A stretch of 64,000 nt of DNA from Tetradesmus obliquus (taxonomy: Eukaryota; Chlorophyta; Chlorophyceae; Sphaeropleales; Scenedesmaceae): contig CP126191.1 of the NCBI GenBank assembly GCA_030272155.1, positions 6,222,501 to 6,286,500 on the forward strand. The letters are read 5' to 3'. The position numbers and the translations under genes are program-made. Below are positions 1 through 11,324 of this stretch, one piece after another. The notes under the pieces are model-generated. The model was not told the origin of the DNA. It worked only from the letters and a program-made list of their open reading frames with translations, and did not search any database. Numbering within the stretch: the stretch's first letter is position 1; each line of letters opens with the position of its first letter.

Positions 1-164
1 GTGCATGCGCAGCATGCAAGCTTCAGGTCCAGTGGTCACAAGAACATCAGAGTGGCCACACCTGCGTCACATGGCACTGCTGATAACGCCTTGCGCGTGC
101 TGGCGTGCTGTTCTAGTCACTAAGCACTAGCCGGTGTCACCAGCTGGTGCCTCCACAGCTGCAG

Positions 165-1601
165 TTACTTGTGCTGTTCGCCAGCTGCCTGCCGCTGCTC
201 ACCTGACTCCCCTTTGGCCAGCTTGGTGTGGTTGAGGAACGTCCCGTTGCTGCTGCAGTCCTCCAGCATGGCCTGCTGCGAGCCATCTGCCGCATTCCCC
301 AGGCTGATGATGCAGTGCAGCCTGCTCACACGGCCATCAGCCACCTCCACAAACCCTAGGTTGCGCTTCAGCACCTCAGTGAGGTTCCTGTCGCAGCCAT
401 TGGCCAGCGCTGAGTGGGGTGTGCCTGCAGAGCCGCCCACTGCCCACAGCGCCTCCTTGCCACGGCCTATGGCAACGCCGGAGCCCTTGAGCACGACATA
501 CGGCAGCATGCGCGACCCTGGCAGGGAGGAAGAGTGCAGGCAGCATTTGAGCTGGCACTATAATAGAGTAGCCACGTATGTGCTTGCTGGTTGCTTGAGT
601 GCTGCAACAAACTTCTTGATGTATGCGGTGTATGTTTTGGCAGCTGTGCGCACACACATCCTGCAGTGCCTGCCAGGTGCCTGGCATACAGACGCAGCAA
701 GGCTCAACACCAACCAGTGCTGCAGTGCTGCTGTGACACTCACCAGGCACCAGCCATCCCCAGGCAGCATCCCTGCCTCTGGCTGGCCGCTGCTGCTGGC
801 TGGGTGCTGTCTGTATGCTGCGCAGGCCGCCGCTGATCTCGTTCAGTGACAGCTGCTGCGGGTCCACGCCGCTGCCTGAGCTGGGCTGGCCGCTGCTGCT
901 GGTGGCCTCCAGTGGGATGCAGTAGCGCTCCACCTCAGCCAGCAGCAGCGTGGACGCCTCCCTGGCATATGTCTGCAGCATCTGCCTGCTGCTCATGCCC
1001 AGCTCTGCTGCCCGCATCTGCAGGTTGCAGCAGTTGCAGTGAGATGAGCAAAGAGGAGGATTCATGACACCACATGCCGTGCCGCTGCTTTATTTTTTTG
1101 GATTGTGGTTTCAGCATGCAGCCGACTGCTGGTGGTATCTGACGTCGGGCTTGTCAGTGCATGCAATGGAGAACTTGCAAGCAGCACTCTGGTGCCTTTT
1201 TGTTGATGTTGCAGCGTACCACATGAGTGAATGCTTTTGCCTCCACCACAAAGGCAATCTCCTCCACCACCTCCTGCGGCACATTGCTCGGACGATAGCC
1301 CTGCAGCAGACAGTGGCGGTTGACAGCCGTGGTAAACAGCACTGCTTGCAACCAAACCAACAGGCCATGACGACACGCAGGATGAACAGGTTGCTGCCAG
1401 AAGCTGTGCCAAAACACGCCTGTAAACCCACATTGTCTCAGTAACCATATGTGAAAGCCTGAGGCATGCATGGAAACTGCCTTGAGTGTGCCACACCTCT
1501 CTGTGAAACAGCAGCGCATAGAAGTTCTCTATCAATCTTTGCTCCAGGTCCCGCCGTTGTATCTCGCTTATAGGACCCGTGAGATAATTTGACACTTCCA
1601 T
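165..1601 (-). CDS. FHA-domain protein, four-exon model, about 270 aa
   Basis: Exons read as 1601-1497, 1300-1220, 1017-744 and 517-165; joined they give an open frame from the ATG at 1601 to the stop at 165. The C-terminal exon holds a forkhead-associated (FHA) domain: the GRGKEALWAV strand, then VSRLHCIISL (the conserved S-R-x-H phosphopeptide loop), then EDCSSNGTFLNHTKL (the conserved N-G-T/S strand). FHA domains bind phosphothreonine peptides, so the protein probably docks onto phosphorylated partners. The first 150 residues are helix-rich (for example QEVVEEIAFVVEAKAF) and match no family I know. No kinase or helicase domain is joined to it. The gene is divergent from the plus-strand gene at 2104. 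The exon 2 donor (GTACGC at 1219) is the least certain join; exon 2 could run about 40 bases further. Confidence 0.62.
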
Positions 1602-2103
1602 CCTGGTTTTAACGAGGATCAACTCATGGTTGCTGATACAAACGCCTGCATGCGAAAGCAGTACTTGGGGTATGCTGCTGCTGTTGTTGCCGTCTGGCTT
1701 GTTTGGAGCTGCAACGCAAAAGTAAGTCGGTTAATGCATCTGGTGCAGTGTCTGTCCACAGACTGCATTAACTTCGCACCACTCGGCTGGATGACAGCCA
1801 CGTCAAACCAGCGAGAACCAGGGCAAAGCCCTTGTAACCAGGCCCAATGACAAAGCTTTCACGTGCAACCATTACTTGCCATACCCTTCGTTAAACTGTC
1901 CAGAAGTAACTGCGTTGCTGGAAATCAGCGTTGTGCAAGTGACGTCTATCAGTTGCTGCTGCTGCAATCAGTGCTGCTGCCAGCACCTGCAAGGGCATAC
2001 AGAGCAGTGATTGTGCAAAGCACGTTTCACTCCACCAATGCACTGTACACTGGATACACATCGTGCTGCTGCAATGCATTGCAGCAGTCAGTGCAGGCAT
2101 GTG
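1602..2103. promoter_or_regulatory. Intergenic interval between divergent genes
   Basis: About 500 bases between the FHA gene start and the plus-strand gene. It should contain both promoters and the 5' UTRs. No clear TATA box or other named motif was seen. ATGs at 2038 and 2074 are in frame with the downstream gene, so its coding start may lie inside this interval. Confidence 0.35.
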
Positions 2104-2859
2104 ATGCGCATCAGTGGTGTCTCAGCCACACAACTGACGTCAGCCAAGCCAACCTTCAGCAGCACGCTGTGGCCTAGTCAGCAGAGCCGCCTGCAACAGC
2201 TGAACTTAGGTGGCAGCCATGGTCGCTTAGCCGCCTGCCAGGCAGGTCCCACTCCGCCACCACCTGTGCCTGCAGCAACCTTTGACTTCTCTCCACACGT
2301 AGACAGCACTGTGCTGGCGTCCCAGCTGCTTGTGCTGGCAGTCACGCTTGGCGCAGCAGCCTACTGGTGGTGGTCTGTTGTGCCATCTGCAAGGCGCACA
2401 TTAGCCAAAGAGAAGCGGTCTGGACCCCTGAAGGAGTACCTGGTAGAGCTGCAGGAGAACCCAGACAAGGGCGTGGAGCGCTGGTTCTACACAGACTGGC
2501 TGCAGCAACTGCAGCGCAGGCAGCAGCTAGCTGCGCAGGCGGCTGCCAAACGGGCAGCTGGCGCTGCGGGACTATCAGCTACAGCAACGAGTGCGGCAAC
2601 CAGCACAGGTGCAGCACCACAGGCAGGGCAACAGCCATCTACTGCAAGCCAAGGTGTTGCCGCTGATGACGTGCCGCTCTTAGCGCAACAATCAACGCCA
2701 CAACAGCAGCAGCAGCAGCAGCAGCAGCAACCGCCAGCAGAGGAGCCATATGTGGACAAGGAGCCAAACTTCTGGTCACTGGACAACCCACTCCTAGCAA
2801 CAGCTGCGATGCTGGCTGCTATTGGGGTCGTCAGCACAGTGCTGCACGGCTCGCCTTGA
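2104..2859 (+). CDS. Predicted plastid-targeted two-helix membrane protein, about 251 aa
   Basis: A single-exon frame ending at 2859. The start at 2104 is chosen because MRISGVSATQLTSAKPTFSS looks like a transit peptide (Ser/Thr/Ala rich, no acids, followed by basic residues). In-frame ATGs also exist at 2038 and 2074. One hydrophobic segment (ASQLLVLAVTLGAAAYWWW) lies near the N-terminus and another (NPLLATAAMLAAIGVVSTVL) at the C-terminus. Between them is a charged block with LKEYLVELQ and ERWFYTDWLQQL, followed by an Ala/Gln-rich linker with ten consecutive glutamines. The E-R-W-x-x-x-D-W-L pattern feels like a conserved plastid protein of unknown function, but I cannot name the family. 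Location and topology are inference. Confidence 0.55.
   Translation: MRISGVSATQLTSAKPTFSSTLWPSQQSRLQQLNLGGSHGRLAACQAGPTPPPPVPAATFDFSPHVDSTVLASQLLVLAVTLGAAAYWWWSVVPSARRTLAKEKRSGPLKEYLVELQENPDKGVERWFYTDWLQQLQRRQQLAAQAAAKRAAGAAGLSATATSAATSTGAAPQAGQQPSTASQGVAADDVPLLAQQSTPQQQQQQQQQQPPAEEPYVDKEPNFWSLDNPLLATAAMLAAIGVVSTVLHGSP
2701..2730 (+). repeat. In-frame CAG repeat encoding ten glutamines
   Basis: CAA, eight CAG, CAA in frame inside the 2104-2859 gene. A trinucleotide tract that can vary in length between strains without shifting the frame. Confidence 0.9.
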
Positions 2860-4219
2860 TGGAAGCATGTGTACACATGTACTGCGTTACAGCAGAGTTG
2901 CTGGCAAGTGAGCCAGTAGCGCACGCCATGCCTTGCACCTTGGGTAGCGGTTCTTTGTGGAAGCGTGTACTTCACTGTCACAAAATCATGTTGTGGTGAC
3001 ATGTGATTGTGACTCGCCTAATTTTCAACTTGCGCAGCACAGAAACCTGCTGTCAGTTGCCAGGGCAGGCACATCATCAGCTGCTACTTGTAGTGGCCGG
3101 GCAGTTGTGACCCTTTCACACTGTAAGCATTGCGCCTGCGGTGTAGTGTTGGGTATACCTAGGGTAACAGATCAACGCACAAGTTTTGTCTTATGGCCTC
3201 AGCTGTTGACAGTGGGAGTGTATTTCTCAAGTAGGCAGTCTACATGCAAGCAAGCTAGCGTAGCTGTGTTATCCGTGCCACGACAGGTTCTGTACCCCAA
3301 AGACACTGGAGCACTCACTTGATCGGTTACCATTGTGAACAGCTGACCAGCCGGCGCATCTCTCGTGGTGGCAATCCAAAGCCCTGCAGATGCTGTGCTA
3401 CAGCCTCTCGACAGTTAGCAACCTACTAGCAGGCTGCTGGTGGATGCCTATATGCAAATTCAGCTGCCAGTTATTGCACAGCGGAATGGCTAGATCCTAA
3501 TGATATGGCAGCAGCGCTTTGAAGGAGATGCTTAAGAGCCTGCATTCATTGCGACAACACAGACTGCAGCCCCAACACTGTCAAGGTGATACTATAGCGC
3601 AGACAAGCCATTTGCCTGCACCGCAGATCACGTGCATAGCAGATGCTGCTATCCTGCAAACAGACAAAGCTCATGTAAATGCAGTTTTGTTTGCAGTGCT
3701 GCAGCTACAAGAGGTACAGCTATATGAGGTATCTAGGGTGTGCGTGCAGTGACCTGGCACTGCCCAACAGCACCACACTTGGTCATCGAGTGCACAACGG
3801 CTGTGCAAGCCACAAGCTACGCGGGTGAAAATGGTTGCTGGGCTCCACACTGCAGCTCACACAGCTACACCAGGTGGTCAAACAGGCGTGCTAGATGCAT
3901 CACACAAACTTGCAGCTACAATATGACAGCCGCCATGCAACAGTGCATATCCCAGATGCAGCAGCGCCAGTTCCTGCGGCTCCTTATTCAGGAGAGGAGA
4001 CGCCGCAGGACCGTCTTCTAGCTGTGTTGCTGCCATGATGCAAGGTGAAAACTCGTTGATACACGGTCATCATGGTACACAGTCACCATTGCAAACTGTG
4101 ATGTCAGGGATCACATGCGCTCCAAGAGATGCAGTGCTTACAGAACAGGTCAGCACAGTCCAACTGCTACGGATTTGCAGAAAAGCTTCGTACAGAGACC
4201 TAATCTGATGCAGAATGGT
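2860..4219. other. Intergenic, no convincing gene
   Basis: Between the 3' end of the plus-strand gene and the 3' end of the minus-strand kinase, so convergent 3' UTRs are expected. Several short frames exist (for example 3740-4021, ending in a basic run) but none has splice support or a recognisable domain. Confidence 0.5.
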
Positions 4220-6934
4220 TCACGCCTCAGGGCTACCAACCAGTGTCACTCCGCATGCCATGCTGTCCTGCTCTTCTTCCTCCTCTTCTTGCTGCTGCTC
4301 TCGGTGCCTGAAGCGCTTGGACTGCACTGCTGTGGCCATGGTTGCTGTGTCAGACAGGTAGCTTTGCATGTTGCTGACCCTGGAGGCAGCTGGCAGGCAG
4401 CGCTTGAGGCCACTCTGCTGCTGCTGCACGGGCATGGCGCTCCAGGATGAGGCAGTGTCGTCATGCATCTCATGCAACCCGCCAACAGAGTGGCTGAGCA
4501 AGATCCTGCGCAGCGTATCATAGTCTGCAGTGCACATGGTGTGCTGCGCAGGCAAGCTGCAGAGGCAACGCAGGCAACAAAAAAGCACACAAGCAAGAAC
4601 TTAGTTGCTTGCAGGAAAGGCCCTGGGATGTTGAACGTACCCTGCAACACAAGTGGCCTCGACAGTGGCACTGCAGTTCACGGCTGCTGCGTGAGATGTG
4701 TGCATTATACTGCCTTTAAACAGGAAGCAGCCAGTCTTGCGCTGAACTCACCTCCTCAGGTGCCGCATCCAGTGCTTGATGAAGCCTGGCGTGCTTGGCG
4801 CTGACAGCATACTTGTCCACTGCTTTTCCTTCTGTGCAGCCATCTGCCGCAGCCTGTCCTGCTGCAGCGGCCTGCTGCTCTCGCCAGAGTGCATCAGGTC
4901 AAATGGAGGCTCTCCTGCAAACACGAGCGTTTCAGCACCATCAGAACAGGCGGACACGCTCTTTGCATAACACCACAAAAGCGCCACAGCAGCAAATCAT
5001 GTGCATGACGCCCAATGGGCCTGCCAGGTGCGAAACATGTATGTGTCAACACACCACTGCACCTCATGACGTCAAGCACATGTGTCCTAAGAGTATTTCT
5101 TGCACTGCAGATGCTATGTGGGTCCTGCAAGACAACTTGCCTCATCCACACAGCCCCCCCAAAATGCTGCCAGCCCTCACCTGTTGCCATCTCCAGCAGC
5201 GTACAGGCCAGGCCCTCCAGGTCATCTTTTGGTGTGGGGTGCCTGCCAAATAGGGTGCGCACTGAGCTGTAGTCCACCGTGCCACAGAAGAGGTAGGTGT
5301 CGTCGTCCCAGCTGAATCCTGCAGGCAGCACGTACATTGCAGTACAAGGGCAGTTTATCCTGCCGGAATCATGTCAGAAAGTACAACGTGTTGAATGCTG
5401 CAGGTGCGGATCAACAGGCTGCCTTTGCTTGCTACACAAGCAGCACTTTCGCATCACATTGCTGCACCTGTGCTGCAGCAAACAGTCTACTGCTACTGCT
5501 GCTGCATGCAGGTCATGTGGCGAATAACTCGCAACAAGACAGACACAACCAATGGGAAGCTCCTTACCTGGGTGGTGCCACTGCATGGCCATTCCCATGT
5601 CCAGCAGGTAGATCTGGCTGGCAGAGTCGCCGCTGTTCACGTCATATCCGTATGGCATGCAGAAGTTGTCGGGCTTGATGTCCCTGTGGACCAGCCCGCG
5701 CTCGTGCAGGCTCTGCAGGGCCTGGCAACAGTGCAGGGCAGAGTTGCAGGAAACAGGTGAACCCACTTGGGTGAGCGCGCGGCTGCATGTGCACAAGCAC
5801 CCAGCTGCAGGGCACTGCTGCATGCATGCAGTGTCAGCATTGATTCACATAGGCTGCGCAATGGCTCAGCAGGGTGTAAGATTGCTGCAATGCCGTGCAT
5901 GCAATTTCCAGTGCATTGCGACAGGTCAATATCACCCAGCCAAGAACAGCAGAAAGCCTTGGCACTACACTCACCGTAAGCATGCACAGTCCGTGGTTGA
6001 CCAGTAGCGGCTTGTTGTGCCTGTACGCCTGCATGTCCAGCGACATGCACCCTACACGTGGGCCCAGCAGCTCCATCACCAGGTATGACAGGTAGTAGTT
6101 CTTCTTGGGTTGCTTCTTGTCAGCCTCCACCATCGCTCCTGCAAGCGGGCAAGCGCAGCAGAGCAGGCGCTTACACAGATGCTCTGTGTGTGCACGTGGG
6201 AGGGAACCGCATGGTGCATGCATGCACCGATTGCAGGCATGCTTGCAGGAAGCAGGTCAAACGGCAGTCAGCTGATCAACATTGTCTGCACAGCACTGTG
6301 ACAAGCAACTGCATTTGAGGCGCTGTTTATTCATGCAAACGTTGTGACCCTGGCTGGTTCTACGCACCAGAGCAGTAGGTTGCTGGGATGCCAGTGGGCA
6401 TGGACTGCAGGCTGCCTTTTATATTCCTGTAGATGCCATGCTCATGCTTCATCTCTGCCTTGTAGTTCTTCTCGGTGTCCGCTGTCAGCTTGCCATGCTC
6501 ATCGGTCTCTGCATCCACCACAATCTTGGCAGCCACCTGCAGGACAAACAGCTGCTGGTCAGCAAACTGGATTTAACCTGCCTGAACAAGCGTGCTTGCA
6601 TGGCACATTGACGCAATATGCCAAACAACATGTGTTCCACGTATATTACTTGTGCTTGAATACAGCAGATGTGTATAGCATGCTCTCACTGTCAGCCTGG
6701 GCTGCTGCTGTGCAATCAAGCAGTGCACTACTAGTGCCAGTAGTACTGGCGCACCTCCTTGCCGCTCTTGGTATCCAGGCACTTGACAACAGTAGCAAAC
6801 CCCCCCATATCCAGGAACTCCACTATTTTGAACCTGCTCTTCAGCAAAGCCCTCCGGGACAGCAGTGCTGCAAGTGCAGGGTGCAGTTGCTCTGCTCCTG
6901 CAGCCTGGCTGTGAGCAGGAGTTGCAGACTCCAT
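4220..6934 (-). CDS. CK1-like protein kinase A, seven exons, about 434 aa
   Basis: Exons 6934-6755, 6536-6368, 6138-5975, 5721-5568, 5318-5181, 4914-4752 and 4556-4220 join in consistent phases. Kinase landmarks in order: a degenerate glycine loop (FLDMGGFATVVKCLD, about residue 40), the ATP-binding lysine in VAAKIVVDAE, the hinge-side YLSYLVMELLGP, the catalytic loop LVHRDIKPDNFCM, then LLDMGMAMQW where the usual DFG is DMG, and GTVDYSSVRTLFG plus PKDDLEGLACTLLEM. These last two replace the APE region in the way typical of the casein kinase 1 group (CK1/TTBK/VRK). The tail has a glutamate run and no known domain. It is head to head with kinase B and shares its intron positions. Substrates are unknown. 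Confidence 0.85.
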
Positions 6935-7689
6935 CCCGAGCAGCTCTGGATCAGCCTAAATAGTTTTGTTCTATGTTACGCACGTGACTGCAGGGGCGGT
7001 AAAGCAAAGCAGTGACTCGGAGCTGTGCAGGAAATTGAACTCGACACCGACAGCTGAGAGACACTTGAGTCGTACTAGCGGCACATGCAGACTCGAGCTA
7101 TAGATGAAAGTACGATATCATTGTTCATAAGTTAACGAATGTTTGTGCTTTTTCTGATGAGACCTTAAGTACAGCATTCTCGTCCATGTCATCTTTTGGC
7201 GGTTGAACAACAAAACACGTTCGCGAACTATGCTAGCAGACGCATAAAAGCAGCAGGCGCTCCACAAGAATGAATCAATTTCTTTTGTTTCTTGCAGTTC
7301 CTATATCCGTATAGGTTGTCCTTGCGACGGGAAACAGCCAAACGCCCCGTCAGGCTAGAGTTGGAAGTAGGCCAGGACCTGACCCAACTGCAGCAATCAC
7401 CGCACGTTGCAGCAGTACATAAGAATTGCGTCAGGTTCTTTTGCGCTTCGACTCTGCAGACCTAATTCAATAGGTGAGGGGTATCTCCTTGCAGCGTTCC
7501 TGCAGCTGCAGCTGCTTGACTCTGGGCTGCAAACAGCTGAGGTACATCACGCCTGCTTCACGCCTGGTATGACAGGTTATGCAAGCTTTTGATGAAATTA
7601 AGTCTGTTTGTCAGACACGTGATGCACGATTGTGCTGAATGTTGCCCACCGCCTCTTGCAGGACATCCATTTACAGCCTGTTCATCAAC
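6935..7689. promoter_or_regulatory. Intergenic region shared by the two divergent kinase genes
   Basis: About 750 bases between the two start codons, AT-richer than the flanking coding sequence. The stretch just before kinase B contains a pyrimidine-rich run ending in CTTGCAG near 7662, which could be the acceptor of a 5' UTR intron. No firm promoter element was identified. Confidence 0.4.
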
Positions 7690-10600
7690 ATGGCAGCAGC
7701 ACAGCCCTATCTGGACCTGGATTGTGAAGAAGAGCAGTGGCAGGAGCAGTCAGAGCCCTATGATGAAGTTTCAGAGGCCAGTGACGCAGACGCATCACCT
7801 GACAGCCACATAAATGCGGAGACTGAGACAGACCAAGATGACCCAGACAGCGACACTGTATCATCTGGCTTGTGTGGAGGGCCAGAGCCCCCGCAGGACA
7901 ACCTGAAGCTGCGCTTCTCTGCTGGCACAGCTGACCTCAATGGTCATGGTGCAGTGCATGAGCAGCTGCCTGCAGGTGAGGACAGCGCCTGCAAACCCCA
8001 TGCAGCTCAGCTCCTGCCCTGCCATTGCCCTGCTTGCGTCTGCTCTACTCTTGATGCTGACAACACCTCTGCAAGCTGTTTGCCGTAGGCACCATGTACC
8101 TGTGTTACATCTGGTTCAAAGAAGTTATGGTCGCCTGAATCACATATGTCCGCTCCTGGCCGCTGTACACTGCTTTCCTGCAGGCACAATCATCGAAAGG
8201 TGCTACAAGATCACAGGCATCGTTGGCAAGGGCAGCTTTGGTGCTGCTTATGCTGCAGAGCACCTGAACTCGGGGCTGCAGGTGAGCATTGGAGGTTGCC
8301 TACAATCCATACAGCGCTTGTTGCCAGTAGTGGTGAGAACGTTGATTTTGCGCAAATAGCATGCTGAACAACAGTCCACACAACCCCAAAAGAAGGCATT
8401 GAATCCTCTTGAGCTACTGCCTTAAACCAGCAACCTAGTTCCTTGAGAGCTCAACATGCACTGCCTTTGCTGATGCAGGTGGTTATCAAGGCCCGAGTGT
8501 CAACTTCAGGCACCAACTTCAGCGACTCCCTGAGGGGCGAGCTGAATGTCTACATGGGCCTCAATGCGCAAGGGCAGATGGAAGGCATCCCCTGCTTGTA
8601 CTCGGCAGGTGCGCGGCAGCAGTTGCTGCTTGCAGGATAACCTATCCTGCAGGCAGACATAGGAGAGCTTCCTGCAGGAGGTACAGATCTGCGAGTTTTT
8701 GCTTGCAGGATGGTACATGCCAGCCCCAGAACTGCTTGCAGGATTACTTTTGTACGTCTCTTTAAGCTGTGTCTTGAACCCGCCCTGTGTGTGCCCTTTT
8801 CAGGTGTGCACAAGCTGAGCCCAAGCAGCGCCTCTTCTGGCAGGAAGACTGTGTATGTGAGCTACCTGGTCATTCAGCGGCTTGGCCCTAGCATCTGGAC
8901 CAGCTGCCACAGGCAGCACGGCCCGCAGCAGCTGACCTGGCGGCCCAGCAAGCAGGACATGTTCAACATCGCATCAGGCATGCTGAAGGTGGGGCTGTGC
9001 TGCCGCAGGCGCACCACAAAAGTTGCTGCTCAATTCTTCTGTCAGCTATGTTGCGCAGCCAGCTAATGTAATCTGAATATCTTGTGCTGATTTTTGTGTA
9101 GACAAAGTGGCACCCGTGCATTCACTGTGCTGGTTGCAGCGTGTCTGCTGGTCGCATGTGCTGCTGCTGCTGCTACTGGAGCCTGTCACCAGCACAGCTT
9201 GTGTCCCATCTGAACATGCATGCACTCTGCTGGTGCAATGCAGGCGCTGGCAGCAATCCACTCAAAGGGCTTCATGCACAAGGATGTCAAGACAGACAAC
9301 TTCTGCATGAGCAAGGAGCACCGCACTACAAGCATCTACGCCATTGACTATGGCTTCTCCAGGCCCGCGTTTGGTGAGGAAAAGTGTTTCCTGCAAGCAG
9401 TCATGGGTTGCATATGCTGTCAGTGTTCCGCTTGGCAACCGCTGCACACTGCCACACCCACCTGTGACAGAGCTGGCGTGCACTGCAGCAAAATTTTGTG
9501 TGTGTCTGTATGCCTGTCATCTCAATCTCCTGCAAGCACAGATGGGAACCTCAGATAGCCATACCTTGGGGCACACACTGACTTGCACAGTGGTATGCAC
9601 ATGCAGGCCAGTACGACTACGCACGCTACTTTGAGTGGGAGGCCAGCTTCTGGGGTGAGTGCCGAGCAACGCATAGTGGCAGCTTCACCGTGCCAATGTA
9701 TCATTTCCTTGCACAGAACGCACGTATCTGCAATGCTGGACGGTTTGTACATTGCTCCCGCAGCTTGGCGCGCAGGGCTGTACTTCACCCAATTATCTGT
9801 CTGCTGTGTTTAATGGGCGGTGACGCGGTGTGTCGCCTGTGTTGCCTGCCTCTGCAGGCACACCCAACTATGCATCGCTGAACTCCCTGCTGCGCACACC
9901 CCAGACGCCACGTGATGACTTGGAAGCGCTGGTGTACTGCCTGTTTGTGAGTGCCCAAACATCATTGCTGCTAGGCTCTGCAGCTGTGTACATAGCATGC
10001 GCGCTTGGCGGTGCCCTGGCAAGTGGTTTTAAACCACATACGCAGCACCTGCAAGTGCTCCACATACGCAGCACCTGCAAATATCCAACCTTGTGCCGCT
10101 TGTTGCTATGTCCTGCACTGCTTCTTTGTGCATTTTGTGTCTTCAGGAGCTGCAGCAGGACGACTGCCGCGTGCCATGGAACCTCACCACTAACGCGGAG
10201 GCTGCTGCTGGCTGGACAGACGAGCAGTTGGCCAGGATGAACAAGAGCAAGTGGGCGGCCTGGCAGGAGGCCTGCCATGAGGTGAGCACAGCAGCTGCCT
10301 GCTGCGCCATGTGCTAGCAAGAGGTTATTGGCGTGGTGTGCACCTGCTTGTGGCGTGTTGTCTGCGTAGCCTCTTCACCCAGGGTTACTATGACATGGTT
10401 GCTGCATGTGCAGGGCCGCCTGTTTGAGCAACCTGTGTACTTGTGTTGCTGAGAGCGGCAATTGTTCACAACGCCTGCTAACCATCTGCCTGCCGCCGGT
10501 TGCTCTGCTGCCAATGCTCTGCTGCCAACTCCTGGTGCTTGTGCTGTCAGGGATGTGTGCCGCCATACCTGATGGACTACTTCAGCTACATCACTGACCT

Positions 10601-11324
10601 GGAGGCGTGCCACTGCCCTGACTACAAGTACCTGCTCGGGCTAGTGCAGGTGAGCCACAGTAAGACATCGCAGCACCACTGACAGCCACAAGCTGCAGGT
10701 GTCATGTTGCTGATATAAAAGCATAGCCATGGGCTTGGTACAATGAAATGCAACAGTAGTGCGACCCCGCCAACGCTTGCCACAACAAGCTGCTCTGACG
10801 CTCTTGCTGCCTGTTGTCTGCCATTGCTGCAGTGCGGCATCAACGGGCACCCGCTGCCATCCATGCCCACGCCAAAGGTGTTCAGGGCATGGCCAGCACC
10901 TGACGAGCAGTTTGACCACCAAGAGGTGACGGAGCTGCTGCTGCATGAGCTGCACGCTGCTGCATCTGCGGTGCTGCCAGAGGCGCCTAGTGCAGCCATC
11001 TCCACAGAGCTGCAGCTGCAGCTGGATGTGCAGCAGGATGAGGAGCTGCCGGCAGCTGGCAAGCAGCAGCCTCAGCGATATGCAGCTGAGGTGCAGGCTC
11101 CAGCACCTGTGGATGCTGCTGGTGCCTTCACATGCGCGTTCGATGGCGATGCGCTGTGGCTCTCTGGCGAAGATGGAATCAGCTCTGATGCAGTGCAGCG
11201 CTTCAAGCGGCAGCGCATTACAGATGCAGCTGCTTGTGTGGGCATGTTTGGCCCAGGCCCAAATGGGGCATGGCCTGCAGCTGTGGGGGTGATCCCAAAT
11301 TCACAGAGCCAGCCAGAAGAGTGA
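7690..11324 (+). CDS. CK1-like protein kinase B, ten exons, about 563 aa
   Basis: Exons 7690-7975, 8184-8281, 8479-8608, 8804-8988, 9244-9373, 9607-9654, 9858-9946, 10147-10281, 10551-10649 and 10833-11324 form one frame. The first 95 residues are acidic and Ser-rich, probably disordered. Kinase motifs: glycine loop IVGKGSFGAAYAAE, lysine in VVIKARV, YVSYLVIQRLGPSI, catalytic loop FMHKDVKTDNFCM (HKD instead of HRD), AIDYGFSR (DYG instead of DFG, as in VRK kinases), and GTPNYASLNSLL with PRDDLEALVYCLF, the CK1-group signature. The C-terminal 160 residues after the kinase core are Ala/Gln/Glu rich and unrecognised. The catalytic Asp, the metal-binding Asn and both lysines are present, so activity is possible. 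It is the closest neighbour and probable paralogue of kinase A. Confidence 0.85.
8631..8651. repeat. Short perfect inverted repeat in kinase B intron 3
   Basis: Nine-base arms (TGCAGGATA and TATCCTGCA) around a three-base loop, able to form a hairpin. The arm contains the TTGCAGGAT string that recurs in this intron near 8701 and 8733. Confidence 0.6.
10034..10085 (+). repeat. Two-copy 26-bp tandem repeat in kinase B intron 7
   Basis: The block starting CCACATACGCAGCACCTGCA at 10034 is repeated at 10060; the second copy diverges near its end. It lies fully inside an intron. Confidence 0.7.

Noticed and set aside
3740..4021. Open frame ending in a basic stretch (QERRRRRTVF)
   Set aside because: No splice context, no domain, and located in a convergent 3' region.
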